This document shows, one piece after another, positions 52,938 through 62,622 of a DNA stretch of 64,000 bases. The first letter of the stretch is position 1; each line of letters opens with the position of its first letter. The notes under the pieces are model-generated. The model was not told the origin of the DNA. It made no database searches and worked only from the letters and a program-made list of their open reading frames with translations. A program made the position numbers and the translations under genes. The stretch covers positions 2,579,001 to 2,643,000 of the forward strand of contig NC_016027.1 of assembly GCF_000182745.2 (NCBI RefSeq), written 5' to 3'. Source of the DNA: Komagataeibacter medellinensis NBRC 3288 (GTDB lineage Bacteria; Pseudomonadota; Alphaproteobacteria; Acetobacterales; Acetobacteraceae).

Positions 52938-54128
52938 CTAAAGCACCAGTGCGGCGAGCAGGCTTTCCAGTCGCAGGCGGCCTTCCGCCGTGGCGCGCAG
53001 GTTCTGGCGGGCAGTATCATGCACCACGTACCCCTCTTCCACCGCCGCTTCCATCATGGCCGGGTCGGTTGCATCCGTAATGGACATGCCGGTGCGCCGG
53101 GCAAAGCGGGGCAGCGAAATGCCTTCCGCCAGCCGCAGGCCCATCAGCAGCATCTCGCGCGCGCGGTCGCGGTTGTCCAGCGGTTCATCGGGGTGGGCGC
53201 CGGTGCCGGTGCGTTCCACGCGTTCGGCCCATGGCTCGGGTGCCCGGTGGCGGCGGGTGGCGGCGGTTACCCCATTACAGGTCAGTCGCCCATGGGCGCC
53301 GGGGCCAATGCCCAGATAGTCGCCATAACGCCAGTAGGTCAGGTTATGGCGGCTTTCGGCACCGGGGCGGGCGTAGTTTGAAATTTCGTAGCCCAGCAGG
53401 CCGTGTCGATCTGCCACTTCGGCGGTCAGTCCATACAGCCGGGCGGCGTCATCGCTATCGGGCAGGCGGAAACGGCCCTGGCGGTACAGGCCTTCGAAGC
53501 GGGTGCCGGGTTCAATGGTTAACTGGTAGAGCGAGAGGTGATCGGATACCAGCGCAAGGGCCGCCTCAAGCTCGGCCCGCCAGGCGCGCGCATCCTGCTC
53601 CGGCCGGGCATAGATCAGGTCGAACGAGATGCGGTCGAACAGCCCGCGTGCCGTCTCCAGCGCGGTGATGGCCTGTTGCGCGTCGTGTTCGCGGCCCAGA
53701 AAGCGCAGGGCTTCGGCATCAAGGCTCTGCACACCGACCGAAATGCGGTTGACCCCGGCATCGCGGAAGGCGCGCAGCAGGCCGGTTTCCACGCTGGTGG
53801 GGTTGGCCTCCAGTGTAATTTCCACGTTGTCCGTCAGGCCGAACAGGGTGCGGGCGTCTTCTATCAACCCCGCCACGGTTTCCGGCGCCATGAGGGAGGG
53901 GGTGCCGCCACCAAAGAAGATCGAGCCGATCCGCGGCCGCTCCATCGGGCCGTCACCCATGCGCCCGGCCTCGAACGCCAGTTCGCGCCGCAATGCCGCG
54001 CCAAAGCGCATGCGCGGGACCACGTCGCGCACATGGCTGTTGAAATCGCAGTACGGGCATTTGGACAGGCAGAACGGCCAGTGCACGTACAGCGCCAGCG
54101 GTTCCGCCATGCCCATATCGGGGTTCAT
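52938..54128 (-). CDS. hemW: Heme chaperone HemW (radical SAM, formerly oxygen-independent coproporphyrinogen oxidase-like)
   Basis: 396 aa from ATG 54128, 5 nt after the kup stop. The radical SAM cluster motif CLSKCPYCDFNSH (CxxxCxxC) is at residues about 19-31; IGSIFFGGGTPSLM, EANPTSVE and GVNRISVGVQSLD are the SAM-binding strands. It lacks the fourth Cys of the HemN CxxxCxxCxC motif (CPYCDF), which supports HemW rather than HemN. Inserts heme into respiratory proteins. Downstream of kup, before the nucleoside hydrolase gene. Confidence 0.9.
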   Translation of the reverse strand: MNPDMGMAEPLALYVHWPFCLSKCPYCDFNSHVRDVVPRMRFGAALRRELAFEAGRMGDGPMERPRIGSIFFGGGTPSLMAPETVAGLIEDARTLFGLTDNVEITLEANPTSVETGLLRAFRDAGVNRISVGVQSLDAEALRFLGREHDAQQAITALETARGLFDRISFDLIYARPEQDARAWRAELEAALALVSDHLSLYQLTIEPGTRFEGLYRQGRFRLPDSDDAARLYGLTAEVADRHGLLGYEISNYARPGAESRHNLTYWRYGDYLGIGPGAHGRLTCNGVTAATRRHRAPEPWAERVERTGTGAHPDEPLDNRDRAREMLLMGLRLAEGISLPRFARRTGMSITDATDPAMMEAAVEEGYVVHDTARQNLRATAEGRLRLESLLAALVL

Positions 54129-54133
54129 GCGGG

Positions 54134-56125
54134 TCAGATCCCCAGCCGTACACCCAGTTCCACAACGCGGTCGGGCGGGATACGGAAGAACTCGGTTGCC
54201 GGTGTGGCATTGCGCGCCATGAACAGGAACAGCGACATCCGCCACCGCGACAGTTTGGGCACGGACGAGCGCACCAGCAGTTCCCGGCTGGTGAAGTAGG
54301 AGGCCTGCAATGCATCGAAATCGAGGCCGTTGGCCTTCAGGTCTTCCAGCGCGCGGGGCAGGTTGGGCATTTCCATAAAGCCGTAGCGCAGGATGATGCG
54401 GTAGATGTCAGGTGCGAGTTCCTGCAGTGCCACGCGGTGGCCGTGGTCGGCTTCGGGCTGGTCCAGTGTCTGCACGGTCACGAACAGCACGTGGTCATGC
54501 AGGACCTTGTTGTGCTTGAGGTTGTGCAGCAGGCAGGCGGGCACGAAATCGGGGTTGCCCGTCATGTACACCGCCGTGCCCGGCACGCGGATGATGCGTG
54601 ACTGCGGCAGGCGGGCCAGGAACGAGTTCATCGGCATACTGTCCTGCTTCTGCCGGTTCATGATCAGCTGGCGGCCCTTCTTCCACGTCGTCATCATCAG
54701 GGTAAGCACGATACCCAGCAGCACCGGCACCCAGCCGCCCTGCGGGATCTTGAGCGCGTTGGAGGCAAAGAACGTCGTATCCAGCAGGAAGAACCCGCCA
54801 AAGGTTACAATGGCTGCCGGCCGCGACCAGTGGTACAGCCTGCGGAACACCACCATGGCCAGCACACAGGTGCACATGAACGTGCCCGTCACCGCAATGC
54901 CGTAGGCCGAGGCCAGCGCATCCGAACTGCGGAAGGCCAGCACCAGCAGTAGTGCCCCCACCATCAGGAAGCGGTTGAACTCGGGCAGGTAAATCTGACC
55001 TTCTTCTTCTGCATTGGTGTGGGTCACGCGCATGCGCGGCAGGTAGCCCAGCTGGATGATCTGGCGGCACAGCGAGAACCCGCCAGAGATGCCCGCCTGG
55101 CTGGCAATGACCGTGGCAAAGGTGGACAGGATGATCATCGGTACCTGCAGCCAGTGCGGGCCGAGCAGGAAGAACGGGTTTTCCAGCGCCTTGGGGTCTG
55201 AAATGATCAGCGCGCCCTGGCCCAGGTAGTTCAGGGCCAGGCAGGGCAGCACGCAGAACAGCCACGCATAGCGGATGGGCTGGCGGCCGAAATGCCCCAT
55301 ATCGGCATAAAGCGCCTCCGCCCCCGTGACCGACAGCACGACCGAACCCAGCGCAATGAATGAAAGCCAGCCGTGATAGATGATGAACTGCACCGCATAG
55401 GTAGGCGATATGGCCAGCAGCACGGCGGGATGGTGCAGGATCTGCAGGCCCCCCAGTATACCCAGCAGGCTGAACCAGACCAGCATGATCGGCCCGAATA
55501 TGGTGCCTACCTTGCCCGTGCCGTAGCTCTGCACCGAGAACAGGCCCACCAGTACCAATAGGGCAATGGGAATGACCAGGTCGCGCGCGGCGGGGAAACT
55601 GACCTCCAGCCCCTCCACGGCTGACAGCACGGAAATGGCGGGCGTGATCATGCCATCGCCGAAGAACAGGCATGCCCCCCCGATTCCCACCATGCCCAGG
55701 GCAATGCGCATGCGGTTGCTGGGGGCGACGCGCTGGGCCAGCGACATGAGCGAGATGATCCCACCCTCGCCATTATGGTCGGCGCGCATGATCAGGATGA
55801 CGTATTTGACCGTCACGATCAGCAGTAGCGACCAGATGATCAGGCTGAGCACCCCCAGCACTTCCCACGGTGCGATCCGGTGGTGCTGCGAGACCACCAT
55901 GATGGTCGAGCGCAGGGCGTAGATCGGGCTTGTGCCAATATCGCCAAACACCACACCCAGCACGCCCAGCAGGGCGGCGAAGCCCACGGGGTTGGCCGCG
56001 TGTTCGTGCTGGTCCGCCCCGTATTCGGTAATCTTGGGCGGTGTGCCGGTGGCCGGTGCGGCATGGGCACCGCCATTCGGGGTCGTCGAAAGTCCGGGGG
56101 CATCAGGCCCCGTGGGTTGCGTCAT
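54134..56125 (-). CDS. kup: Low-affinity potassium transporter Kup
   Basis: 663 aa from ATG 56125 ([17 protein letters not shown]). About 12 transmembrane segments fill residues 45-475, starting [26 protein letters not shown], the signature of the KUP/HAK/KT family; [19 protein letters not shown] follows. The hydrophilic C-terminus ends in [15 protein letters not shown]. Takes up K+ with protons. It precedes hemW by 5 nt, so they may share a transcript. Confidence 0.94.
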   Translation of the reverse strand: MTQPTGPDAPGLSTTPNGGAHAAPATGTPPKITEYGADQHEHAANPVGFAALLGVLGVVFGDIGTSPIYALRSTIMVVSQHHRIAPWEVLGVLSLIIWSLLLIVTVKYVILIMRADHNGEGGIISLMSLAQRVAPSNRMRIALGMVGIGGACLFFGDGMITPAISVLSAVEGLEVSFPAARDLVIPIALLVLVGLFSVQSYGTGKVGTIFGPIMLVWFSLLGILGGLQILHHPAVLLAISPTYAVQFIIYHGWLSFIALGSVVLSVTGAEALYADMGHFGRQPIRYAWLFCVLPCLALNYLGQGALIISDPKALENPFFLLGPHWLQVPMIILSTFATVIASQAGISGGFSLCRQIIQLGYLPRMRVTHTNAEEEGQIYLPEFNRFLMVGALLLVLAFRSSDALASAYGIAVTGTFMCTCVLAMVVFRRLYHWSRPAAIVTFGGFFLLDTTFFASNALKIPQGGWVPVLLGIVLTLMMTTWKKGRQLIMNRQKQDSMPMNSFLARLPQSRIIRVPGTAVYMTGNPDFVPACLLHNLKHNKVLHDHVLFVTVQTLDQPEADHGHRVALQELAPDIYRIILRYGFMEMPNLPRALEDLKANGLDFDALQASYFTSRELLVRSSVPKLSRWRMSLFLFMARNATPATEFFRIPPDRVVELGVRLGI

Positions 56126-56230
56126 GTCGTGACGGCTCCGCGGCAATGAAGACTGAAAACCGGCATCTCGTCGCGGCCGGATAGTTCCGCATTACCGCCT
56201 AGCCCCATGCGCAGCAAGGCCCGTATCCGC

Positions 56231-56938
56231 TCAGGTGCCATTCGCCCCGCCTTGCGTCGCGGCGGGGCGCGCGCCAAAAATGGCGCTGCCCACGCGCACC
56301 AGCGTTGCGCCACAGGCAATCGCGCGCTCGAAATCGGCTGACATGCCCATCGATACGACATCCAGCCCATGCCTGCGTGCCATGGTGGCAAGCGTGTGGA
56401 AATGCGGCGTCGGGTCCTGATCGTGGGGCGGGATGCACATCAGGCCGCGCACGATGCCGGGGCCAAAGCGTTCCAGGCTTGCGGTGATGAAAGCATCGGC
56501 ATCTTCCAGCCTTACGCCGGATTTCTGGCTCTCGTCGCCGGTATTGACCTGCACCAGCAGACCCGGCATGCGGCCCGCCCTGTCGGCAGCGCGTGCAAGG
56601 GCATCGGACAGGGCGGGGCGGTCAAGGCTTTCGATCATGTCGGCAATGCGTACGGCTTCCAGCGCCTTGTTGGTCTGCAACCCGCCGATGATATGCAGCC
56701 GCAGGTCGGGCCAGCTTGCGCGCAGGCCGGGGAATTTGGCGGCTGCCTCCTGCACCCGGTTCTCGCCGAAGAGGCGTTGCCCCGCTTCCAGTGCTTTGAT
56801 GACGCTGGCCTGCGGGTGGAACTTGGATACGGCCACCAGTCCCACGCTGGAGGCCTGCCTGCCCGCCGCCTGCGCGCTGGCTGAAATACGGGTGCGGATG
56901 CCCGTCAGGGCCTGTGCTATGGAGGATGATGTTGACAT
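56231..56938 (-). CDS. YggS-family pyridoxal phosphate homeostasis protein
   Basis: 235 aa from ATG 56938. The alanine-racemase-like TIM barrel has LVAVSKFHPQASVIKALEAG with the PLP lysine, FGENRVQEAAAKFP, LHIIGGLQTNK and VSMGMSADFERAIACGATLVRVGSAIFG, which holds the phosphate-binding SMGMS loop. YggS/PROSC proteins bind PLP without being racemases and buffer the cofactor. Next to kup on the same strand (gap 105 nt), divergent from the methyltransferase gene. Confidence 0.93.
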   Translation of the reverse strand: MSTSSSIAQALTGIRTRISASAQAAGRQASSVGLVAVSKFHPQASVIKALEAGQRLFGENRVQEAAAKFPGLRASWPDLRLHIIGGLQTNKALEAVRIADMIESLDRPALSDALARAADRAGRMPGLLVQVNTGDESQKSGVRLEDADAFITASLERFGPGIVRGLMCIPPHDQDPTPHFHTLATMARRHGLDVVSMGMSADFERAIACGATLVRVGSAIFGARPAATQGGANGT

Positions 56939-57018
56939 GGCTCTAGGCTTGGCATGAATACCTCCCCGGTCAAGCCCCCGTGTGCCCGTGGGTGTCGCAG
57001 CTTTCAGGTCAGGATTAT

Positions 57019-58362
57019 ATGAAGTCTCCCCCATCATCCCCCCCCATGGGCCGCAGGCCCGGAACTGGCCGCCCCGCAACGGGCCGCCCGGACCGGCAGG
57101 GGTCGAAGGCCGCCCCGGACCCCACGCGCGATATCGCCTTTGATATCGTGGAAGGGGTGATCGCCCACCGGCGCATGCTCGATACATCGCTTGAACATTC
57201 CGCCGCCGCCCGCACGGCCGAACCGCGTGACCGTGCCGCCGCCCACAGGCTGGCCGCCACCGTGCTGCGCCACATGGGCACGGCGAACGAAGTGCTGGCA
57301 CCCTTCCTCAAGCGCGAACCGCCAGAACCGGTGCGTGTGGTGCTACTGATTGGCGTGGCGCAACTCCTGTTTCTTGACACGCCGCCGCATGCGGCCGTCG
57401 CTACCTCCGTCGCCCTTGCGCGCAGGCGGGGGCTGGTGCCGTTTGCCGGGCTGGTCAATGCCGTGCTGCGCCGTGTCGCGGCGGGTGGTACGCAGGCGCT
57501 GGAAGGACTGGACCAGCCACGGCTCGATGTGCCGGCGTGGCTGTGGCAGTCCTGGGGGGCGCTGGCGCGGCCCATTGCCATGGCCCTTGGCCACGAGCCG
57601 CCCCTTGACCTGACCATTCGCCCCGGGGCCGAATCCCCCCCGGGTGGTGAACTGATGCCCGGCGGCAGTGTGCGTTTTGCGGCAGGCACGGCAAAGGTTG
57701 CCGAACTGCCCGGCTTTGCCGAAGGCGCATGGTGGGTGCAGGACATGGCGGCCACCCTGCCCGCGCGCCTGCTGGACGTGAAAGCGGGTGAACGCGTAGC
57801 CGACTTATGTGCGGCACCGGGCGGCAAGACCGCCCAACTGGCCTGTGCCGGGGCGGATGTGTTTGCCATCGAGCGTGAGGGCAGGCGGATCGAGCGCCTG
57901 CGCGCCAATCTGACCCGGCTGGGACTGGATGGCGTACATGTGATCCATGCCGATGCTGCCGGATGGCGGCCTGAAACGCCGCTGGATGCGATCCTGCTCG
58001 ATGCGCCGTGTTCGGCTACCGGCACCATCCGTCGCCACCCCGATGCCATGTGGATCAAGCGCCCACGTGACATCGCCACCATGGTGGAAGGACAGGACCG
58101 GCTGCTGGCCGCCGCGCGTGATATGCTGCGCCCCGGCGGGCGGCTGGTCTATGCCGTGTGCTCGCTCCAGCCCGAGGAAGGCGAGCAGCGCGCCCGCGCC
58201 GCAGAAGCGATGGGCCTAATTGCCGATCCTTTCACGCCAGAGGAACTGGCCTTCCTGCCGCAGGCCCGCACGCCGGAGGGGTGGCTACGCACCCACCCCG
58301 GCATGCTGGCCGCACAGGGGGGCATGGACGGGTTTTTCGCCGCCCGTTTCCGCCGCGCCTGA
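57019..58362 (+). CDS. rsmB: RsmB-like 16S rRNA (cytosine-C5) methyltransferase
   Basis: 447 aa from ATG 57019, AGGA 5 nt upstream. An N-terminal NusB-like domain (RDIAFDIVEGVIAHRRMLDTSLEH) precedes the Rossmann methyltransferase: ADLCAAPGGKTAQLA (SAM motif I), DAPCSATGTIRRHPDAMW (motif IV, PC) and YAVCSLQPEEGEQ (motif VI, catalytic Cys). Both conserved Cys residues are present. The gene order rsmB-rpe-heparinase-like fits a housekeeping cluster in this group. Confidence 0.88.
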   Translation: MKSPPSSPPMGRRPGTGRPATGRPDRQGSKAAPDPTRDIAFDIVEGVIAHRRMLDTSLEHSAAARTAEPRDRAAAHRLAATVLRHMGTANEVLAPFLKREPPEPVRVVLLIGVAQLLFLDTPPHAAVATSVALARRRGLVPFAGLVNAVLRRVAAGGTQALEGLDQPRLDVPAWLWQSWGALARPIAMALGHEPPLDLTIRPGAESPPGGELMPGGSVRFAAGTAKVAELPGFAEGAWWVQDMAATLPARLLDVKAGERVADLCAAPGGKTAQLACAGADVFAIEREGRRIERLRANLTRLGLDGVHVIHADAAGWRPETPLDAILLDAPCSATGTIRRHPDAMWIKRPRDIATMVEGQDRLLAAARDMLRPGGRLVYAVCSLQPEEGEQRARAAEAMGLIADPFTPEELAFLPQARTPEGWLRTHPGMLAAQGGMDGFFAARFRRA

Positions 58363-58424
58363 AAGAGGAGGAAAAGACGCAGGAAATATTGGCGCACATC
58401 ATGGATTGCTGTTAAAAAACAGGC

Positions 58425-59102
58425 ATGGCTGCTCTCAAGCCCCCCCTCATCGCACCGAGCCTGCTGGCTGCGGATTTCTCATGTGCGGCGGATGAAGTCG
58501 CCGCCGTTGAACGCGGCGGCGCCGACTGGCTGCACCTTGATGTCATGGACGGGCATTTCGTGCCCAACCTGTCCATGGGGCCGCAACTCATCAAGGCGCT
58601 GCGACCCAGGTCGAAGCTGGCGTTTGACGTGCATCTCATGATCGCGCCGGTGGACCCGTATATCGAAGCCTTTGCAAAGGCAGGCGCGGACCATATCCAC
58701 CTGCATGTGGAGGCCGGGCCGCATACGCACCGCTCGTTGCAGCATGTGCGCGACCATGGGGTAAAGCCCGGCATCGCCATTTGCCCCGCCACCCCGCCTG
58801 AGGCGGTGAGCGAAGTGCTGGATCTGGTGGACATGATCCTTGTCATGACGGTCAACCCCGGCTTTGGCGGCCAGAAATTCCTGACCAGCCAGCTTGCCAA
58901 GATCAAGACCCTGCGCCGTATGGCCGATGCTACGGGTCGTGACATCCGCATCGGGGTCGATGGCGGCATCACTGCCCAGACCGCGCCGCTTGCAGTGGCT
59001 GCGGGTGCCGATGTGCTGATTGCGGGCACATCTGTCTATGGGCAGGATGATTACGGTGCAGCCATAAGGGATTTACGGTCCGGGGTGCATATCCCGGCGT
59101 GA
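58425..59102 (+). CDS. rpe: Ribulose-phosphate 3-epimerase
   Basis: 225 aa TIM barrel. Metal and catalytic motifs: LIAPSLLAADFSCAADEV, DWLHLDVMDGHFVPN (His/Asp metal ligands), FDVHLMIAPVDPYI, VNPGFGGQKFLTSQLAKI, and IGVDGGITAQTAPLAV with the catalytic Asp. Interconverts ribulose-5-phosphate and xylulose-5-phosphate, central to the oxidative pentose phosphate metabolism used by acetic acid bacteria. Confidence 0.96.
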   Translation: MAALKPPLIAPSLLAADFSCAADEVAAVERGGADWLHLDVMDGHFVPNLSMGPQLIKALRPRSKLAFDVHLMIAPVDPYIEAFAKAGADHIHLHVEAGPHTHRSLQHVRDHGVKPGIAICPATPPEAVSEVLDLVDMILVMTVNPGFGGQKFLTSQLAKIKTLRRMADATGRDIRIGVDGGITAQTAPLAVAAGADVLIAGTSVYGQDDYGAAIRDLRSGVHIPA

Positions 59103-59139
59103 GAGACCGCCCCCCGATAGAGTGCAGGGGTGAAGTGTC

Positions 59140-60831
59140 ATGCCGCTGAAGCGCCTGACACGTGGGGCGCGTCTGTCCCTTGCGCGGCTGCCCGTGTTTG
59201 GCCATGGCAGGCGGCTGCCGCCATCGCCTGTCCATAATGTGCGCGACCTGTGGCCGGGGGATCCGGTGGTCGGGGCCAGGCTTGTCCGTGGCAGTCTGAC
59301 ATGGGCGGGTTATACCCACCCTGTTGGCCCAGGCATGTGGGATGCGCCGGAATTCGAACCGGTTTTCCGTGAAGGTCTGCTCGGTTTCCGCTGGCTGCGC
59401 GACCTGCGCGCGGTGGGCACCGATGCGGCGCGACTCAAGGCGCGCGCGCTGGTTGATGACTGGCTGCACCACCCCTCCCAGAACCCGCTGGCGCTGGAAT
59501 GTGGGGTGATCGGCGCGCGTGTGGCCGCGTGGCTGGGGCATTATGATTTCTTTGCTGCCTCCGCCAGCGATGCCTTCCGCCAGCGCCTGATGGCCCGCAT
59601 TCTGGTGGAAGGGCGTACGATTGCAGCGCTTATGCCGCCCGAACGGCATGACTGGCATGCTCTTGCCGCCCTGAAGGGCCTGCTTGCGGTGGCGGTAGCC
59701 ATGCCGGAATATACCGGCTTCCTGGCCCGGTACCGCCGCTATATCGATACCGTGGTGGAACACCAGGTCCTGCCAGACGGCTGGCATGTCGAGCGTAGTC
59801 CCGAGGTGCAGTTGCGCGCCTTACGTGAACTGGCGGAAATGCGCGCCATGATGCAGGCGGTCCAGCATGCGCTGCCCCATTCGGTTGCCCTGGCGCTGGA
59901 CAAGATGAGCCCGGTGCTGCGCGCCATGCGCCATGGTGACGGGGGGCTTGCACTGTTCAATGGCAGCCATGAACGCAGTGCGGCCCTGGTGGAGATGGTG
60001 CTCTCCCAGGCCACGCGCACGCGGGTGGTGGCCAGCAGCATGCCCGATGGCGGGTTTGTGCGTGCGCAGGCCGGGCGCTCGCTGCTGCTTGTGGATGTGG
60101 GGGTGCCGGCTCCTCACGGCCATGACCGCAATGCCCATGCGGGTACGCTGTCGTTTGAATTCTCATGTGCGCGTCAGCGCCTGATCGTTAACTGTGGCGG
60201 GGGCGTGCTGCCTGCGTGGAAAGAGGCCCTGCGGCAGACGGCGGCCCATTCCGTTGTGGTGGTGGAGGAGATGTCCTCCTCCGAATTCGGTGCGGACGGG
60301 ACCCTGCGCCGCAGGCCCGCTCATGTGGGCGTGGAGCATGCGGTGGCTGAGGGCGCGCACTGGCTCAATCTCTCGCATGATGGGTATCATGCCTCTGCGG
60401 GGGCGACTTATTACCGCAGGCTCTACCTTGGTGGCGATGGCGAGATCCTGCGCGGCGAAGACGTGCTGGAGGGCGAGCGCGAACTGGCCTTTGTCCTGCG
60501 GCTGCATTTGCATCCATCCGTCAACGCCGTTGATGCGCAGGATGGGTCGATCCTGCTGGAAGCGGGTGAACAGCACTGGCGCTTTCGTGCCATGGGCGGC
60601 GTGGTGGACCTGGAGGAAAGCGTGTACCATGGTGGCCCAAGTCCATGCCGCACGTTGCAGCTTGTGGTGCGGGTGGACCCGGCAGCGCGGGCAGCAGGCG
60701 ACGCCCCGCCATCGGAGGAAGCCGGGGGGCCGCCCTCTGGGGCATCAGGGACTGCTCTGGTGTCGCCGGGGCGGGTGCGGCAGGTGGTGCGCTGGGCCTT
60801 CAGGCGTGAAAAGCTGCTACTGTTGGCATGA
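59140..60831 (+). CDS. Heparinase II/III-family protein
   Basis: 563 aa. The alpha/alpha toroid region (HDWHALAALKGLLAVAVAMPEYTGFLARYRRYIDTVVEHQVLPDGWHVERSPEVQ) precedes a beta-sandwich with SFEFSCARQRLIVNCGGG and AHWLNLSHDGYHASAGATYYRRLYL, a pattern of Hepar_II_III proteins. In many alphaproteobacteria a cytoplasmic member sits near rsmB and purH and has unknown function. No signal peptide. The ATG of the next gene overlaps its stop (ATGA), so the two are coupled. Confidence 0.85.
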   Translation: MPLKRLTRGARLSLARLPVFGHGRRLPPSPVHNVRDLWPGDPVVGARLVRGSLTWAGYTHPVGPGMWDAPEFEPVFREGLLGFRWLRDLRAVGTDAARLKARALVDDWLHHPSQNPLALECGVIGARVAAWLGHYDFFAASASDAFRQRLMARILVEGRTIAALMPPERHDWHALAALKGLLAVAVAMPEYTGFLARYRRYIDTVVEHQVLPDGWHVERSPEVQLRALRELAEMRAMMQAVQHALPHSVALALDKMSPVLRAMRHGDGGLALFNGSHERSAALVEMVLSQATRTRVVASSMPDGGFVRAQAGRSLLLVDVGVPAPHGHDRNAHAGTLSFEFSCARQRLIVNCGGGVLPAWKEALRQTAAHSVVVVEEMSSSEFGADGTLRRRPAHVGVEHAVAEGAHWLNLSHDGYHASAGATYYRRLYLGGDGEILRGEDVLEGERELAFVLRLHLHPSVNAVDAQDGSILLEAGEQHWRFRAMGGVVDLEESVYHGGPSPCRTLQLVVRVDPAARAAGDAPPSEEAGGPPSGASGTALVSPGRVRQVVRWAFRREKLLLLA

Positions 60832-61940
60832 AGGTCCTTGAAATCACCAATGTCGATTTCTCGATGCGGCAGTTCCTCTTCCCGCTCATGCAGGCCCTGC
60901 GCGAACGGGGGCACGATGTGACAGGGGCCTGCGCCGAAGGCCCGCTGCTTGATGCCATGTGTGCCGATGGCCTGCGGGTGGTGGCCGTTCCCATGTCGCG
61001 CACCCTTTCGCCCGTGGCGCAGTGGCGGGCGTGGCGGGCGCTCGTGCGCCTGATCCGGGAGGAAAAGCCCGACCTTGTGCATGCCCATATGCCCATCAGC
61101 GGCCTGCTGGGGCGGTTTGCCGCCTGGCGGTGCGGGGTGCCGCGCGTGGCCTATACCTGCCATGGTTTCCTGTTTAACCAGCCGGGATCGCGCCTGCGGC
61201 GCATGGCGTCCCTTGTGTTGGAATGGCTGGCGGGCAAGGTGACGGATATTTACCTGACCGTATCGGAGGAAGAATCGCGTGATGCCCGCAGGCTGGGTAT
61301 CCACCGCTGTGCCACCGGTATTGGTAACGGGCGTGACCCTGCCATTTTTCATCCCGACCCGGCCGCCCGAATCCGCCTGCGCGCGCAATTAGGTGTGGGG
61401 GCGGGGCAGGTTGTCATCCTGGCAGTCTCCCGTCTTGTGCGTAGCAAGGGCTATCCCGAACTGCTGGCGGCCATGCGGGCGTTGCCGGGCAATGCCGTAT
61501 TGTGGATTGTAGGCGAGCGCCTGCCCAGCGACCGGGGGGAGGATCTGGAACCCTGTTTTGCTGCCGCCCGTGCGGCACTCGGGCCAAGGCTGGTCTTTCT
61601 GGGCTACCGTGAGGACGTGGCGGCTATCATGACGGCAGCGGATATTTTTGTGCTGCCCAGTCATTTCGAGGGCCTGCCAATGAGCGTGATCGAGGCCATG
61701 CTGTGCGGCCTGCCGGTGGTCTCCACCGATATTTCTGGCCCGCGTGAGCAGGTGGTGGCGGGGGAAACCGGCCTGCTGGCCCCCCCGGCCGACGTGCCGC
61801 AACTGGCGGCAGCACTGAGGGCGCTGGTGGTGGATGATGCTCTGCGTCAGCGCATGGGCACGGCGGGGCGTGCGCGTGCGCTGGCATGTTATACGCAGGC
61901 TGCTGTCATGGCCCGCACGGTATCTTTGCTAACGAAATGA
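60828..61940 (+). CDS. Family 4 glycosyltransferase
   Basis: 370 aa, GT-B fold. N-terminal LEITNVDFSMRQFLFPLMQALRERGHDVTGAC, then HAHMPISGLLGRFAAW and ILAVSRLVRSKGYPELLAAM (donor domain), and the E-x7-E region SHFEGLPMSVIEAMLCGLPVVSTDISGPREQV. Probably acts on a lipid-linked or polysaccharide acceptor. Coupled to the heparinase-like gene, which suggests a shared role in a cell-envelope glycan. The repeat at 61950-62025 follows. Confidence 0.9.
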   Translation: MKVLEITNVDFSMRQFLFPLMQALRERGHDVTGACAEGPLLDAMCADGLRVVAVPMSRTLSPVAQWRAWRALVRLIREEKPDLVHAHMPISGLLGRFAAWRCGVPRVAYTCHGFLFNQPGSRLRRMASLVLEWLAGKVTDIYLTVSEEESRDARRLGIHRCATGIGNGRDPAIFHPDPAARIRLRAQLGVGAGQVVILAVSRLVRSKGYPELLAAMRALPGNAVLWIVGERLPSDRGEDLEPCFAAARAALGPRLVFLGYREDVAAIMTAADIFVLPSHFEGLPMSVIEAMLCGLPVVSTDISGPREQVVAGETGLLAPPADVPQLAAALRALVVDDALRQRMGTAGRARALACYTQAAVMARTVSLLTK

Positions 61941-61949
61941 AATAGAAAG

Positions 61950-62025
61950 AAGTTTTTGGTGAAGCTTTGTTCAAAAGCATTCAAAAGAATGCTGCCTTTT
62001 TTAAAAAGGCAGCACCCAAAAACGT
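61950..62025 (+). repeat. Dispersed palindromic repeat, copy 3
   Basis: Begins AAGTTTTTGGTGAAGCTT and ends GGCAGCACCCAAAAACGT; the internal stem GCTGCCTTTTTTAAAAAGGCAGC (61991-62013) is a strong hairpin. The flanks AAATAGAAAG / CTTTTCTATTT extend the inverted repeat outwards. It separates the convergent glycosyltransferase and the gene at 62056, so it can act as a bidirectional terminator. Best-preserved copy in the window. Confidence 0.85.
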
Positions 62026-62055
62026 CCATTCTTTTCTATTTCTAACGCGCGTGCC

Positions 62056-62622
62056 CTAGCGGCGCGGCGTGGCCTGCGGCTGATTTTCAGGCTGTTCCTC
62101 GGGCTGGCTGCCTTCGCCCCCCATGGCCTTGATCAATGCCTGGGTCTGGGCTTCATGTGACTTGATCAGTTTGACGTTATCGGGGTTGAGCGTGGGCATG
62201 GAGCGGCTGTCCTGCGCGGGGTGCTGCATTACGGCGGTGGTCATGCCAAAGGTGGTGATGCCCATCACGAATTCCCGTGCCGTCATGCCATATTTCTGCA
62301 GGATCGGCTGGAGTTGCGGCATGGCTTCCGTGCGCTTGATGGTATCTTCAAGCGACATGTTGGGCGTTTCGGGCGGGGAAATCCGCGACTCGCGGATCTG
62401 CTCGATCACCGGTGTCATGCGCGAAAAGAAATCCTTTGGCAGCTTGTACTGCGCCACTGTCTGCATGTCGTGTTGTATGGCGGCCTGCTGGGCAGCGCTG
62501 GGGGCCTGCTGCTGTGCAGCGGGTTGCTGTGCCTGCACCGGGGTCAGGTAGGCGGGCAGGCAGGTGAGCGCCAGCGCGCAGGTGGTGGCGACAAGCGCCT
62601 TGCGGAAGGGGGAAGCGGTCAT
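62056..62622 (-). CDS. Predicted secreted protein of unknown function, 188 aa
   Basis: The N-terminal signal peptide KALVATTCALALTCLPAYLTPVQA precedes a Gln/Ala-rich linker (QQPAAQQQAPSAAQQAAIQ), a helical body (YKLPKDFFSRMTPVIEQIRESR, TIKRTEAMPQLQPILQKYGMTAREFVMGITTFGMTTAVM) and a Gln/Glu/Pro-rich tail. The repeated short amphipathic helices suggest a periplasmic protein; no family name is assigned. Start overlaps the upstream aminopeptidase stop (ATGA, 62619-62622). Confidence 0.75.
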   Translation of the reverse strand: MTASPFRKALVATTCALALTCLPAYLTPVQAQQPAAQQQAPSAAQQAAIQHDMQTVAQYKLPKDFFSRMTPVIEQIRESRISPPETPNMSLEDTIKRTEAMPQLQPILQKYGMTAREFVMGITTFGMTTAVMQHPAQDSRSMPTLNPDNVKLIKSHEAQTQALIKAMGGEGSQPEEQPENQPQATPRR

